From an uncultured bacterium (GTDB lineage Bacteria; Elusimicrobiota; Elusimicrobia; Elusimicrobiales; Elusimicrobiaceae), in NCBI GenBank assembly GCA_949291515.1, contig CASEVY010000006.1, forward strand, positions 58,939-122,938: 64,000 nucleotides of DNA. The letters run 5' to 3'. The translations under genes were made by a program, and so were the position numbers. This document shows positions 26,203 to 33,988 of this stretch, one piece after another (the first letter of the stretch is position 1; the number at the start of each line of letters is the position of its first letter). The notes under the pieces were generated by a model. That model was not told the origin of the DNA and did not search any database. It saw only the letters and a list, made by a program, of their open reading frames with translations.

Positions 26203-26919
26203 CCGCTAGGACATGCTTTTCTTTTTCTACCGTATGACGGATTAAACGCATAAATTCTTTTTGCCTCATAATGTGATAATGCACAATTTCGTTATATTCT
26301 TTAGTCGTCGTAAAATCTACCAAAACTAAATAACTATGATTGTCAGCAAATGCCGCAAAATGCTAATAGTCGGGTTTCTCTTCATGGGTACCTTGTAAAA
26401 TTTCACTTCGTTGATATAGTGCTTTAACCAATATTTCTTTGGATTTGTCTTCGCTAATATTTTGATGACGGAGTTTGTTTCGTTCTCCGACTGATTTTTT
26501 TAACAGATAGGGCCTTTCTTTTACTCCCAACATTTCCGCATCTTCTTGGCTTATGCTCGGCAAAATATTATTTTTTGAAAAATCAATTTTGCCGCATCGC
26601 CGTCAAAAGCGTGGCCTAAACCGTGATAATTTAACATAGGTATAACTTGCTCTTAGGCGTATCCTATCGGGTTGCAATCCCTTGCTTTTTTGGCTATAAT
26701 TAACTTAGAGGCTGGAGCATTAACGTCTTGAGTTTGGGACGTCTGGATAAATTGCTCCAGCCTTTCTTGTATTTCCACTTCGTGCAAATTTTCTTTTGTT
26801 CTTTTTTCGGGTGCGGCGCTTATGCCGTCTGCCCCGCTTTGTTTACTGCTAAAATATTCTTCTACAAAAAGGTTTATCCCGTCATTGGAACTTCCCAATA
26901 GTTCTAACAACTTTTTCAT
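26123..26919 (-). pseudogene. Phage-like protein remnant with two stops and a frameshift
   Basis: Three adjacent frames read as one protein of about 265 aa. MKKLLELLGSSNDGINLFVE ... DCNPIGYA stops at TAA 26653-26655; the same frame goes on with EQVIPMLNYHGLGHAFDGDA; a one-base shift near 26580 leads to NNILPSISQEDAEMLGVKER ... HEEKPDY; TAG at 26363-26365; then HFAAFADNHSYLVLVDFTTT ... AKISDFR. The last part resembles nuclease-like C-terminal domains attached to phage head or polyvalent proteins, a low-confidence guess. The decay itself is clear. Confidence 0.6.
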
Positions 26920-26964
26920 AAAACACCTCTTTAAATTTCTCTATTTATTCGCTATACTATTGTT

Positions 26965-27019
26965 GACTTCAGTAGCGGCTCCTAATTGGTGTAGGACTTC
27001 TGTTACTGAAGTTCTTTTT
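26965..27019 (+). ncRNA. Hairpin RNA unit iii
   Basis: TTTAAA (26930-26935), 17 nt, TATACT (26953-26958); predicted start near 26965. Closing stem ACTTCAGTA/TACTGAAGT (26966-26974 with 27004-27012), inner stem TCCTA/TAGGA, then TTCTTTTT. About 55 nt. Lies between two decayed phage genes and is transcribed against them. Confidence 0.5.
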
Positions 27020-27054
27020 GGGATAATTCCAAATCATAAAACTTATAGTCTTGT

Positions 27055-27669
27055 CTATCTAACCATTAAATCTTTTATATCCGTATAATCGCCCAGTTCC
27101 GTATTGGTATTTGCTATTATTTCTATTGCCGCTTTGCTTATTTTTTTATCCTGCGGGATGTAAAAAACCTTTAAAATTGACCTCAAAAGCAGTTCCGCCG
27201 TCCGCCCCCTCTATATTTTTGTGCCGAAAGCCTTTAAAGATCCTTTCACGCTGATACTTGCATAATCTGACTGCCTTTCTACAAAGCCTTTTGCCAAACT
27301 TTCCGCCTTACCCGTAAATACTGCGTAGAACTCTTTATTTAGCCTCTCCAGCTCCGCCTTTAATACTTCCGCGCTGTCCGGCGGCCTGCGCGTAAAGGGC
27401 TTTAATTTGGCTGTTTTCCCTGCGGTAAACGCTTATAAGGTTTGATATGGTTTTACGGCTCATTTCCACGCTTAGAGCCCGCAACTCCCGTTTATACCAT
27501 TTCCCTATCCCCTCGCTTGGAGGTATAAGACTTAATACCCCTCGGCTTTTTCTTTCTTCTGCGCTCGTTCATTTTTAACCAGCGAGTCCAGTTCTTTGCT
27601 ATACCAAGAGCGCACCCCAGTGTTTGGGATTAACGGCCTGCCTAGAATAAAATCGCTTTTCTTTCTCAT
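27055..27669 (-). pseudogene. MuF/SPP1 gp7-like phage head protein remnant
   Basis: From ATG 27669: MRKKSDFILGRPLIPNTG then VRSWYSKELDSLVKNE, stop; a second frame gives IPPSEGIGKWYKRELRALSV and EMSRKTISNLISVYRREN; a third gives AEVLKAELERLNKEFYAVF and ESLAKGFVERQSDYASISV, then a TAG and further residues to 27055. The pattern P-N-x-G-x-x-x-W-Y-x-x-x-L-x-x-L-V is that of phage head-morphogenesis (MuF-like) proteins. At least two frameshifts and one internal stop make it non-functional. Confidence 0.6.
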
Positions 27670-27710
27670 AATTACTTGAAAATTATCTCTTTTTGAGATA
27701 TACTATCAAC

Positions 27711-27789
27711 GAGAGTGAATTCCGCTTCGGGCGTTGGCGTTGGGGACTGGGTTTCCAGTAATCACAATGCGTTTTCACTCTCTTTTTTT
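27711..27789 (+). ncRNA. Hairpin RNA unit iv
   Basis: The best of the four. TTGAAA (27676-27681), 17 nt, TATACT (27699-27704); predicted start 27711 is the first base of the closing stem GAGAGTGAA/TTCACTCTC (27711-27719 with 27774-27782), followed by seven T (27783-27789). An inner stem ACTGG/CCAGT lies between. Predicted RNA 79 nt. Confidence 0.55.
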
Positions 27790-27842
27790 GTTGCCTTTCA
27801 TTTTCCACAAATTTTTAAATCGCAACTCTTTCTTGTTTTTTC

Positions 27843-28097
27843 CTAAAACCATTTCCAAATAAACATATTTAGCCCCCATTTTCTCTTGTATATGAGGATG
27901 GGGCGCCCCTCTGATTGTTCGGGGGAAACTTGTACGGAGTCAAAATGCCAAGTTATTTCTTGTATTAGTTCCAATTTCCGTAATTGCTTCTTGGCTGTGC
28001 AATTTCTCTTTTTTTCATTTCCGCGTTCTTTTAAAGACTGTTTAATTCTTCTGTTAGTTGTGTCTTGATATAATCGCTTAAATCCAAGCGGGTTCCC
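27843..28097 (-). pseudogene. Unidentified decayed ORF in prophage remnant
   Basis: An open but startless minus-strand frame (GNPLGFKRLYQDTTNRRIKQ ... LELIQEITWHFDSVQVSPE ...) of about 84 codons, helical and basic, ends at TAG 27843. Another frame at 28118-28060 reads LDLSDYIKTQLTEELNSL, so an indel is likely. No family recognised. 28098-28360 shows no supportable gene. Confidence 0.3.
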
Positions 28098-28362
28098 TCA
28101 AATAATTTTATCCATTTTGTGGAAAAAACAAGTTTTCAAATCCTCTACAGGACACTATATTGCTTCTTTAAACAATTCCGACACTTTTTGAGGATATTTT
28201 TAAATTATGGTGTTACCTTTAGGAGAAATAATTTCTTCTCCTTGTTCTTCTTTTCTTTCCTACATTTCTCCGCTCCCCGTGGCAAATTGCCCGCTGCTCT
28301 TGGGGTGATTGTTTTAGGGCGAAAGAATCTCGTTTATATCGCCCCCCTTTACGAGGCAAATT

Positions 28363-28392
28363 AAAAAGCCCCCGTCTAAAAACGGGAGCTTT
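28363..28392 (-). terminator. Terminator after the sugar-transferase gene at 28421
   Basis: Stem AAAGCTCCCGT / ACGGGGGCTTT with one mismatch, followed on the minus strand by TTTTAATTT; 28 nt after the stop of the minus-strand gene. Confidence 0.8.
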
Positions 28393-28420
28393 CAAATTAT
28401 CGCAAAAACATTTCGCGGGA

Positions 28421-29188
28421 CTAATCTTTCCTTACTACGGGCGTAGTGTTTTGCTGTTTCGTCCACTTGCCTTCGGCTTTGTCGATATATTGGAAATACT
28501 CATTGGTAAAACCGCCCTGAAAGCAGGATTTGTAGTGGAAAGTATTTACTTTGCCGCTGTCCAAGAGTTTATTAAAAACGCCGGGGCCCGTCATATCAAA
28601 TACGCCGCCGATGGTATTTTCCTCTATATTGCGCTTAATTTGCTCGATAACTTTCCCGATAATGGGATTATTGGGCGCGGCGGCTATAAAGGAATTGCAT
28701 ATCCTGCCGTCTTTGAGCTTGAGGAATTTTTCGGTATCTTCGGGTTTTATCAGCTTATCCAAGGATACTACGGTTGTCGCGTCGATATCCAAATATACTC
28801 CGCCGTATTTGTACAATACCAGCACGCGCCAAAAATCGGCTTGGGCGGCGCCTATTTGTATTCTGGAATAGGCTTCATAAATATCCTGCGGATAATTTTC
28901 CTTTATAAATTCCGCTCTGGCTTCCGTCGATACGAAACGATGCTCGTACGTGGGCGACATATGTCTGTTTACCAAATAGTTGAAATATACGGGCAAAGTG
29001 AATTTGTCGGTAAAATTGGTCTGCCAAATAATGCGCGGGATTTTTTGTTCGTATTTGGGCTTTTTCAAGGGCTCGGCATGGGGCGGAACCGTAAAGCGTT
29101 TTTTGGGAAAGAAATATTGATACACGTAGCACAGATGTTTAAAAATGTTTCCGCACAGCAATAATATTCCCTTGTATATGGAAAGCAT
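28421..29188 (-). CDS. DXD-containing glycosyltransferase (OCH1/capsular type)
   Basis: 255 aa. Family pattern: KIPRIIWQTNFTDKFTLP near residue 50, QADFWRVLVLYKYGGVYLDI then DATTVVSLDKLI near residue 130, where YLDIDAT is the metal-binding DXD. C-terminal MTGPGVFNKLL. Short hydrophobic N-terminus (LLCGNIFKHLCYVYQYFF) may hold it at the membrane. Adds a sugar to a glycan or lipid; it lies apart from the main glycan locus, next to the prophage remnant, as a single-gene unit. Confidence 0.82.
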   Translation of the reverse strand: MLSIYKGILLLCGNIFKHLCYVYQYFFPKKRFTVPPHAEPLKKPKYEQKIPRIIWQTNFTDKFTLPVYFNYLVNRHMSPTYEHRFVSTEARAEFIKENYPQDIYEAYSRIQIGAAQADFWRVLVLYKYGGVYLDIDATTVVSLDKLIKPEDTEKFLKLKDGRICNSFIAAAPNNPIIGKVIEQIKRNIEENTIGGVFDMTGPGVFNKLLDSGKVNTFHYKSCFQGGFTNEYFQYIDKAEGKWTKQQNTTPVVRKD

Positions 29189-29334
29189 AAAAAGATACCT
29201 CTCGGTTTAATAATGTAGGCTCGTGGAAACGGCCTTATATGCCAAGATTATAATAAATAAGGGTATTCTTTTCAATCGTCGAAGGAGCTAAAAACTTAGG
29301 CGGATAGTATTGGCAAATATTTACGCGCGTTAAA

Positions 29335-29358
29335 AAGCCCCTCGTTTAAGAGGGGCTT
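29335..29358 (-). terminator. Terminator after the VIT-family gene
   Basis: AAGCCCCTC / GAGGGGCTT hairpin (loop GTTTAA) with an A/T-rich flank, 20 nt beyond the stop of the minus-strand gene ending at 29378. Confidence 0.85.
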
Positions 29359-29377
29359 AAACTCAATCGTAAACCGA

Positions 29378-30259
29378 CTATATGTCTATATTGAGGAAAT
29401 ATCTCGCCAAAAGGCCTATGACGAATGATATTATCGCCACGCCCAAACTTATTCCCGCCATCTCGCCGAAGCGTTTTAGGAAAGGCAGACTCTTTGCCAC
29501 CGATACGTAATAGTTAAAGAAGAATATAATTAGCACCATTATCGCCAGCATCGTAAACAAAGCCGCCAAGTACATATCCTGCGGGAATAACAAATAAGGC
29601 AATACCAGCAGCACCACCGTTATAAGATATGCTATACCGGTATAAACGCTGGCTTTCAATGCGTCCTCGCTGCCGCTGGCGCGTTCTGCCAAATAGTTTG
29701 AAGCGGCCATCGACAATGTGGCCGATATGCCCGTTATTATGCCCGCCAAAGCCACAAGGCGCGTGTTCGCCAAAGCAAGCGTCAGGCCCGCTATCGTGCC
29801 CGTAAGCTCCACGAGCGCATCGTTAAGCCCCAGCACCATCGCCCCTACGTATTTAAGGCGTTCTTCGTCCAAAAGCTCTATCAGGGCGGCTTCGTGCGCC
29901 TTTTCCTGCGCGATTATCTCGTTTATATTGCTTATTTTATCCTGCAAAAGACGCATATCCTCTATTCCTTGATACTCGTTCTTTTCCATAAGTTTTATTA
30001 CGAACGTGTATCCGAACAGGACGGAGAATAAACCGTAACAGAAAATTTTCACTCTGGCGGGTTTAGCCTTTTCCCCCAAATATCTTTCCCAAAAAAGAGC
30101 GTGTTCGTGCTCCTCGGAAGATATTTTCAAAAGGACTTCTTTATTCTTTTCGTTTTTTTCTCTCTTGGCTATGTTCTTGTATATTATTGAGGCGGTTATC
30201 TCGTCGCGCTGATATTTGCGCATAAGGTCTTTTTCGTATGGTGTATATTGTTCTTGCAT
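29378..30259 (-). CDS. Rubrerythrin-like/VIT1 fusion, metal transporter
   Basis: 293 aa. The first 125 residues form a ferritin-like helical domain with Glu/His ligands (RDEITASIIYKNIAKRE; SSEEHEHALFWERYL). From residue 135 comes the VIT1/CCC1 membrane domain: KYVGAMVLGLNDALVELTGT, LALANTRLVALAGIITGISA, ASNYLAERA, and three further helices. These fusions are thought to move iron or manganese across the membrane, with the ferritin domain sensing or binding the metal. Useful against oxidative stress in anaerobes. Monocistronic. Confidence 0.88.
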   Translation of the reverse strand: MQEQYTPYEKDLMRKYQRDEITASIIYKNIAKREKNEKNKEVLLKISSEEHEHALFWERYLGEKAKPARVKIFCYGLFSVLFGYTFVIKLMEKNEYQGIEDMRLLQDKISNINEIIAQEKAHEAALIELLDEERLKYVGAMVLGLNDALVELTGTIAGLTLALANTRLVALAGIITGISATLSMAASNYLAERASGSEDALKASVYTGIAYLITVVLLVLPYLLFPQDMYLAALFTMLAIMVLIIFFFNYYVSVAKSLPFLKRFGEMAGISLGVAIISFVIGLLARYFLNIDI

Positions 30260-30318
30260 AAATTACCTTCTTAAAATATTTGAATATATTAAATTATATC
30301 TTTTTCTGAAGGACGTCT

Positions 30319-30726
30319 TTATCCCCCCGTTTTACGGTACCAATGCGGTTTTTGGGCTATTTTTTGGGCGAGTCTTTTGCGTATCAAAGCCAGGTCTTTG
30401 TCGGAAGGGTTCCAATTCCCGTAGAGTTTATTCTTTAGAAAAATATCTTTTGGGAATATGCGTTTCGGGTCAAGTTTATAGCCTCTGCGTTTAAGTTCCG
30501 CCTTAATGGTTTGGTATCGTTGGGCAAGGTATTTCCCTTTATCGTAGAAGAATTTTACATGCCCATGCCCCAAGGTAAACTCCGGCGGAATATCTTTAGG
30601 ATTAAAGCCCTTTTTGCTCCTTAGGCTGCGTTTGAGCGCGGCCGGTATCATAAAGATTTCGCGGTATTCGGCCATAAGGTGCTGGTCGTAAAGTTCGCGC
30701 GGATTTAGCAAATTTATTCTTGTCAT
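30319..30726 (-). CDS. T4 endonuclease V-like pyrimidine-dimer DNA glycosylase
   Basis: 135 aa from ATG 30726, chosen because MTRINLLNPRELYDQHLMAE aligns with the start of T4 DenV and a GGGGG Shine-Dalgarno precedes it. Catalytic Thr2 and Glu23 (LMAEYRE) are kept; FTLGHGHVKFFYDKGKYL and IAQKPHWY also match DenV. It cuts the glycosyl bond at UV dimers and nicks the abasic site. Promoter TTGAAA-16-TATACT. Divergent from a DinF-like transporter, which may suggest a shared damage response. Confidence 0.93.
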   Translation of the reverse strand: MTRINLLNPRELYDQHLMAEYREIFMIPAALKRSLRSKKGFNPKDIPPEFTLGHGHVKFFYDKGKYLAQRYQTIKAELKRRGYKLDPKRIFPKDIFLKNKLYGNWNPSDKDLALIRKRLAQKIAQKPHWYRKTGG

Positions 30727-30808
30727 ATAACCCCCGTAATAGTATAAGGGTGCTGGCGTGCTTTTCAATGGGCGGGCAAGGCGCTTACGGGATTGATATA
30801 ATTTATAT

Positions 30809-32104
30809 ATGGACAAAGAAATTCTGCGCCTTGCCGTTCCTAACATAATAGCCAACATAACGGTCCCGATTTTGGGTATGACGGATACGGCGATATCCGG
30901 GCATTTGCCGTCCTCTCTCTACATAGGCGCGATAGCCGCGGCGACGGTAATATTCAATTTTTTATATTGGAATTTTTCTTTTTTGAGAATGGGGACCAGC
31001 GGTTTTACGGCGCAGGCTTTGGGCGCGCGCGATTTAAAGGAAACTACCGCCGTTTTATGCCGCGCGCTTTTTACCGCGGTTTGTGCGGGCGCGGTATTGA
31101 TAGTCCTGCAAGGGTTGATATTTGAGGCGGCGTTTTTCTTTCTCAAAGCGTCGCCCGAAATAAAAGAACTTGCCGCCCGATATTTTTACGTTTATATATG
31201 GTCGGCCCCGTTCGCTTTGGCGATGTTCGCGTTTTCGGGTTGGTTTATAGGAATGCAAAACGCCAAAGCGCCGATGGCGATAGCGATAAGCGCCAATCTG
31301 ACAAATATAGCCGCCAGTTTGATATTCGTATTCGTTTTAGATATGGAAATCAAGGGGATAGCGTTAGGGTCTTTGGTCGCGCAGATATTTTCCTGCGCTT
31401 TGGCCGCGGCGATTTGGCTTAAATATTACGGCAAATTAAGGCGTTATATAGGTATTTCCTGTCTGAACTCGGCCGAGGGCTTTAAAGCGTTTTTCAAGGT
31501 GAACAGAGATATATTCATAAGAAGTTTCGGGCTGATTATGGTAACGGTGTTTTTTACGGGGATATCGGCGCGGCGGGGCGATATTTTCTTGGCGGCGAAC
31601 AGCTTGCTTATGCAGCTTTTTTTATTGTTTTCCTATATTATGGACGGGTTCGCTTTTGCGGCGGAAGCTTTAAGCGGCAAATATTACGGCGCAAAGAACT
31701 ATTTAAAACTTATAAAAATCGTAAAGAGGATATTCCTTTGGGGTTTTTGCCTAAGCTGCGCGTTCGCTTTGCTTTATTTGGGCTTTACTGGACTGATTTT
31801 GAATATTCTTACCGATAAAACGGAAGTAATCGCCATGGCCGTAAAGTATAAATATTGGGCGGTATTGATACCGTTTGCGGGTTTCGCGGCGTTTTTGTGG
31901 GACGGTGTATTTGTTGGAATAACGGCGGCCAGGCAAATGCGCAATTCTATGTTGTTTGCGGTGGCGGCTTTTTTTGCTCTTTATTTAACGCTTTCGCCCG
32001 CTTTCGGCAACAACGCATTATGGCTTGCGTTTTTGACTTATCTTTTTATACGCGGTTTGGCGCAATTTTTATACTTCGGCAGAATAAGAAAGCGGTTTAA
32101 ATAA
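30809..32104 (+). CDS. MATE-family transporter (DinF-like)
   Basis: 431 aa, 12 hydrophobic helices, DinF branch: ILRLAVPNIIANITVPILGM then TDTAISGHLP at the N-terminus, MGTSGFTAQALGARD near residue 62. Exports toxic compounds or metabolites using an ion gradient. Its ATG lies only 6 nt after the extended -10 TGA-TATAAT (30794-30802), so the mRNA should be leaderless. Divergent from the dimer glycosylase gene. Confidence 0.88.
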   Translation: MDKEILRLAVPNIIANITVPILGMTDTAISGHLPSSLYIGAIAAATVIFNFLYWNFSFLRMGTSGFTAQALGARDLKETTAVLCRALFTAVCAGAVLIVLQGLIFEAAFFFLKASPEIKELAARYFYVYIWSAPFALAMFAFSGWFIGMQNAKAPMAIAISANLTNIAASLIFVFVLDMEIKGIALGSLVAQIFSCALAAAIWLKYYGKLRRYIGISCLNSAEGFKAFFKVNRDIFIRSFGLIMVTVFFTGISARRGDIFLAANSLLMQLFLLFSYIMDGFAFAAEALSGKYYGAKNYLKLIKIVKRIFLWGFCLSCAFALLYLGFTGLILNILTDKTEVIAMAVKYKYWAVLIPFAGFAAFLWDGVFVGITAARQMRNSMLFAVAAFFALYLTLSPAFGNNALWLAFLTYLFIRGLAQFLYFGRIRKRFK

Positions 32105-32212
32105 AGCCGCGCGAACGCGTAAGAAAAAAGCAAAACGGAAAAAAGGGCGCTTTTCGCTCGCAAAAAAGTATAATATTATTAACTTATATATTTAATATAG
32201 GAGAATTACATC

Positions 32213-33913
32213 ATGGCCACTAAAAAGTGCAACAAGAAATGTGCGCCTCAGACGTGTTCGCAGCTTCAGCAGCACAGAGGCAAGTTTAAACCTGTACTTC
32301 CCAATATTTTAAAGAACGGGCCCGCGTCGGTAAAAGTGAAAGCGGGCAAACCGACGAAAAGCGTCGCCGATCAGGCGAAAGTAAAAAAGATTTTCCCCCA
32401 TACCTACGGTATGCCGGAAATAGCTTTCGTCAAGGGCGCCAATTCAGGCGTATCAAAAAAAGCCATTAACGCGGCGGTAGTGCTTTCGGGCGGGCAGGCT
32501 CCCGGCGGCCATAATGTTATAGCGGGCCTTTTAGACGGTTTTAAAAAGGCCAATTCCAGAAATAAACTTTTCGGATTTTTGGGCGGGCCCAGCGGCGTAA
32601 TCGAGTGCAAGTTTATAGAGATTACCCCCGCTTTGATGGATAAATTCAGAAATACCGGCGGCTTTGATTTGATACAGTCCGGCAGAACCAAAATAGAAAC
32701 CGACGAGCAGTTAAGCAAAGCTAAGGAAAATATCGTAAACAACAAAATTTCCGCCTTTGTGGTGGTCGGCGGCGACGACTCCAACACCAATGCCGGCGTA
32801 ATAGCGGAATATCTTAAAAAAGAAGGCGTAGACGCCAGCGTAATCGGCGTACCCAAGACGATAGACGGCGATTTGAAAAACGAACAGATTGAAACCTCTT
32901 TCGGCTTTGACACCGCCACCAAAATCTATGCGGAAATGGTAGGCAATATCTGCCGCGACGTAAATTCCGCCAGAAAATATTGGCACTTCGTGCGCCTTAT
33001 GGGCAGGAGCGCCTCGCACATCACTTTGGAAGTGGCTTTAAAGACTCACCCCAACGTCACTTTGATAGGCGAAGAAGTACTCGCCAAGAAAATGACTTTG
33101 GCGCAGGTCGTGGACTATTTGGCCAAAATCGTGGCGGCAAGAGCAAAAGACGGCAAAAACTTCGGCGTAGTATTGGTGCCGGAAGGCTTGATTGAGTTTA
33201 TCCCCGAGATGAAAGAACTCATCGCCGCTTTAAACGACCTCTTGGCCGATAATGAAGAGGCTTTGGCCAAGTTGAGCAAAGTTTCCGAAAAGAAAGAGTT
33301 TGTAATCTCCAAACTCCCCAAGAAACTGGCCGACTTGATGAAATCCCTGCCCGAAGGCATCGCCTCCCAGCTTATGCTGGACAGAGATCCCCACGGCAAT
33401 GTTCAGGTTTCCTTGATAGAAACCGAAAAGCTCTTGATCGAAATGCTGCGCGCAAGACTTGCTCAGCTCAAGAAAGAAGGCAAATATAACGGCAAATTCT
33501 CCGCCATTACGCACTTCTTCGGATACGAAGGACGCTGCGGCGTGCCTTCCAACTTCGACGCGAACTATACCTACGCTTTGGGCTACAACGCCGCGGTATT
33601 GGCTTTGAACAAATGCAGCGGATACCTCTCTTCCGTAAGGAATTTGGTCAAGAACCCCAAAGACTGGGCTTGCGGCGGTATTCCTCTGACGATGATGATG
33701 AATATCGAAAGAAGAAAAGGCAAGGAAAAACCGGTAATAAGAAAAGCGCTCGTAGACCTAAAAGGCGAACCGTTTAAGCAGCTCGCCAAGAACAGAGAGC
33801 TTTGGGCCAAAACCGAAAGCTATTTGTTCCCCGGCCCGATGCAGTTCTTCGGCCCGGAAGAGGTTACCGATATGACTACGGAAACCTTAAAATACGAGCA
33901 TAAAAAGAAATAA
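32213..33913 (+). CDS. pfp: Diphosphate--fructose-6-phosphate 1-phosphotransferase (PFP)
   Basis: 566 aa, long (plant beta-like) PFP type. Motifs: VVLSGGQAPGGHNVIAGLLD near residue 88, VVVGGDDSNTNAGVIAEYL near 182, and GVPKTIDGDLKN near 212, where the two Asp of GGDD and TIDGD define PPi use. It phosphorylates fructose-6-phosphate with pyrophosphate, reversibly, saving ATP in fermentative glycolysis. The N-terminus MATKKCNKKCAPQTCSQ is an unusual Cys/Lys-rich extension. TATAAT and an AGGAG Shine-Dalgarno precede it; codon use looks like a highly expressed gene. Confidence 0.95.
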   Translation: MATKKCNKKCAPQTCSQLQQHRGKFKPVLPNILKNGPASVKVKAGKPTKSVADQAKVKKIFPHTYGMPEIAFVKGANSGVSKKAINAAVVLSGGQAPGGHNVIAGLLDGFKKANSRNKLFGFLGGPSGVIECKFIEITPALMDKFRNTGGFDLIQSGRTKIETDEQLSKAKENIVNNKISAFVVVGGDDSNTNAGVIAEYLKKEGVDASVIGVPKTIDGDLKNEQIETSFGFDTATKIYAEMVGNICRDVNSARKYWHFVRLMGRSASHITLEVALKTHPNVTLIGEEVLAKKMTLAQVVDYLAKIVAARAKDGKNFGVVLVPEGLIEFIPEMKELIAALNDLLADNEEALAKLSKVSEKKEFVISKLPKKLADLMKSLPEGIASQLMLDRDPHGNVQVSLIETEKLLIEMLRARLAQLKKEGKYNGKFSAITHFFGYEGRCGVPSNFDANYTYALGYNAAVLALNKCSGYLSSVRNLVKNPKDWACGGIPLTMMMNIERRKGKEKPVIRKALVDLKGEPFKQLAKNRELWAKTESYLFPGPMQFFGPEEVTDMTTETLKYEHKKK

Positions 33914-33929
33914 AAATTCTTTAAACGCA

Positions 33930-33962
33930 AAATCCCCGCCGTTTTATATGGCGGGGATTTTT
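33930..33962 (+). terminator. Terminator after pfp
   Basis: AAATCCCCGCC / GGCGGGGATTT stem (33930-33960) followed by TTTATTTT. Confidence 0.92.
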
Positions 33963-33988
33963 ATTTTCTATTTTGATATTATGTAACT

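Larger units (their letters stand above)
25220..28420. mobile_element. Decayed prophage remnant downstream of tRNA-Arg
   Basis: About 3.2 kb with no intact gene of normal length. Minus-strand frames hold pieces of phage-like proteins broken by stops and frameshifts (27669-27055 MuF-like head protein; 26919-26123 a second phage-like protein; 28097-27843 unknown). Between them, on the plus strand, are short promoter-hairpin-U-run units. No integrase is visible and I found no second copy of the tRNA 3' end, so the far att site is missing or outside recognition. 25220-25517 holds no gene I can support. Confidence 0.65.

Noticed and set aside
28212..28240. AGGAGAA/TTCTCCT hairpin as a fifth member of the hairpin-RNA family
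   Set aside because: No promoter at the required distance and no U-run directly after the stem.
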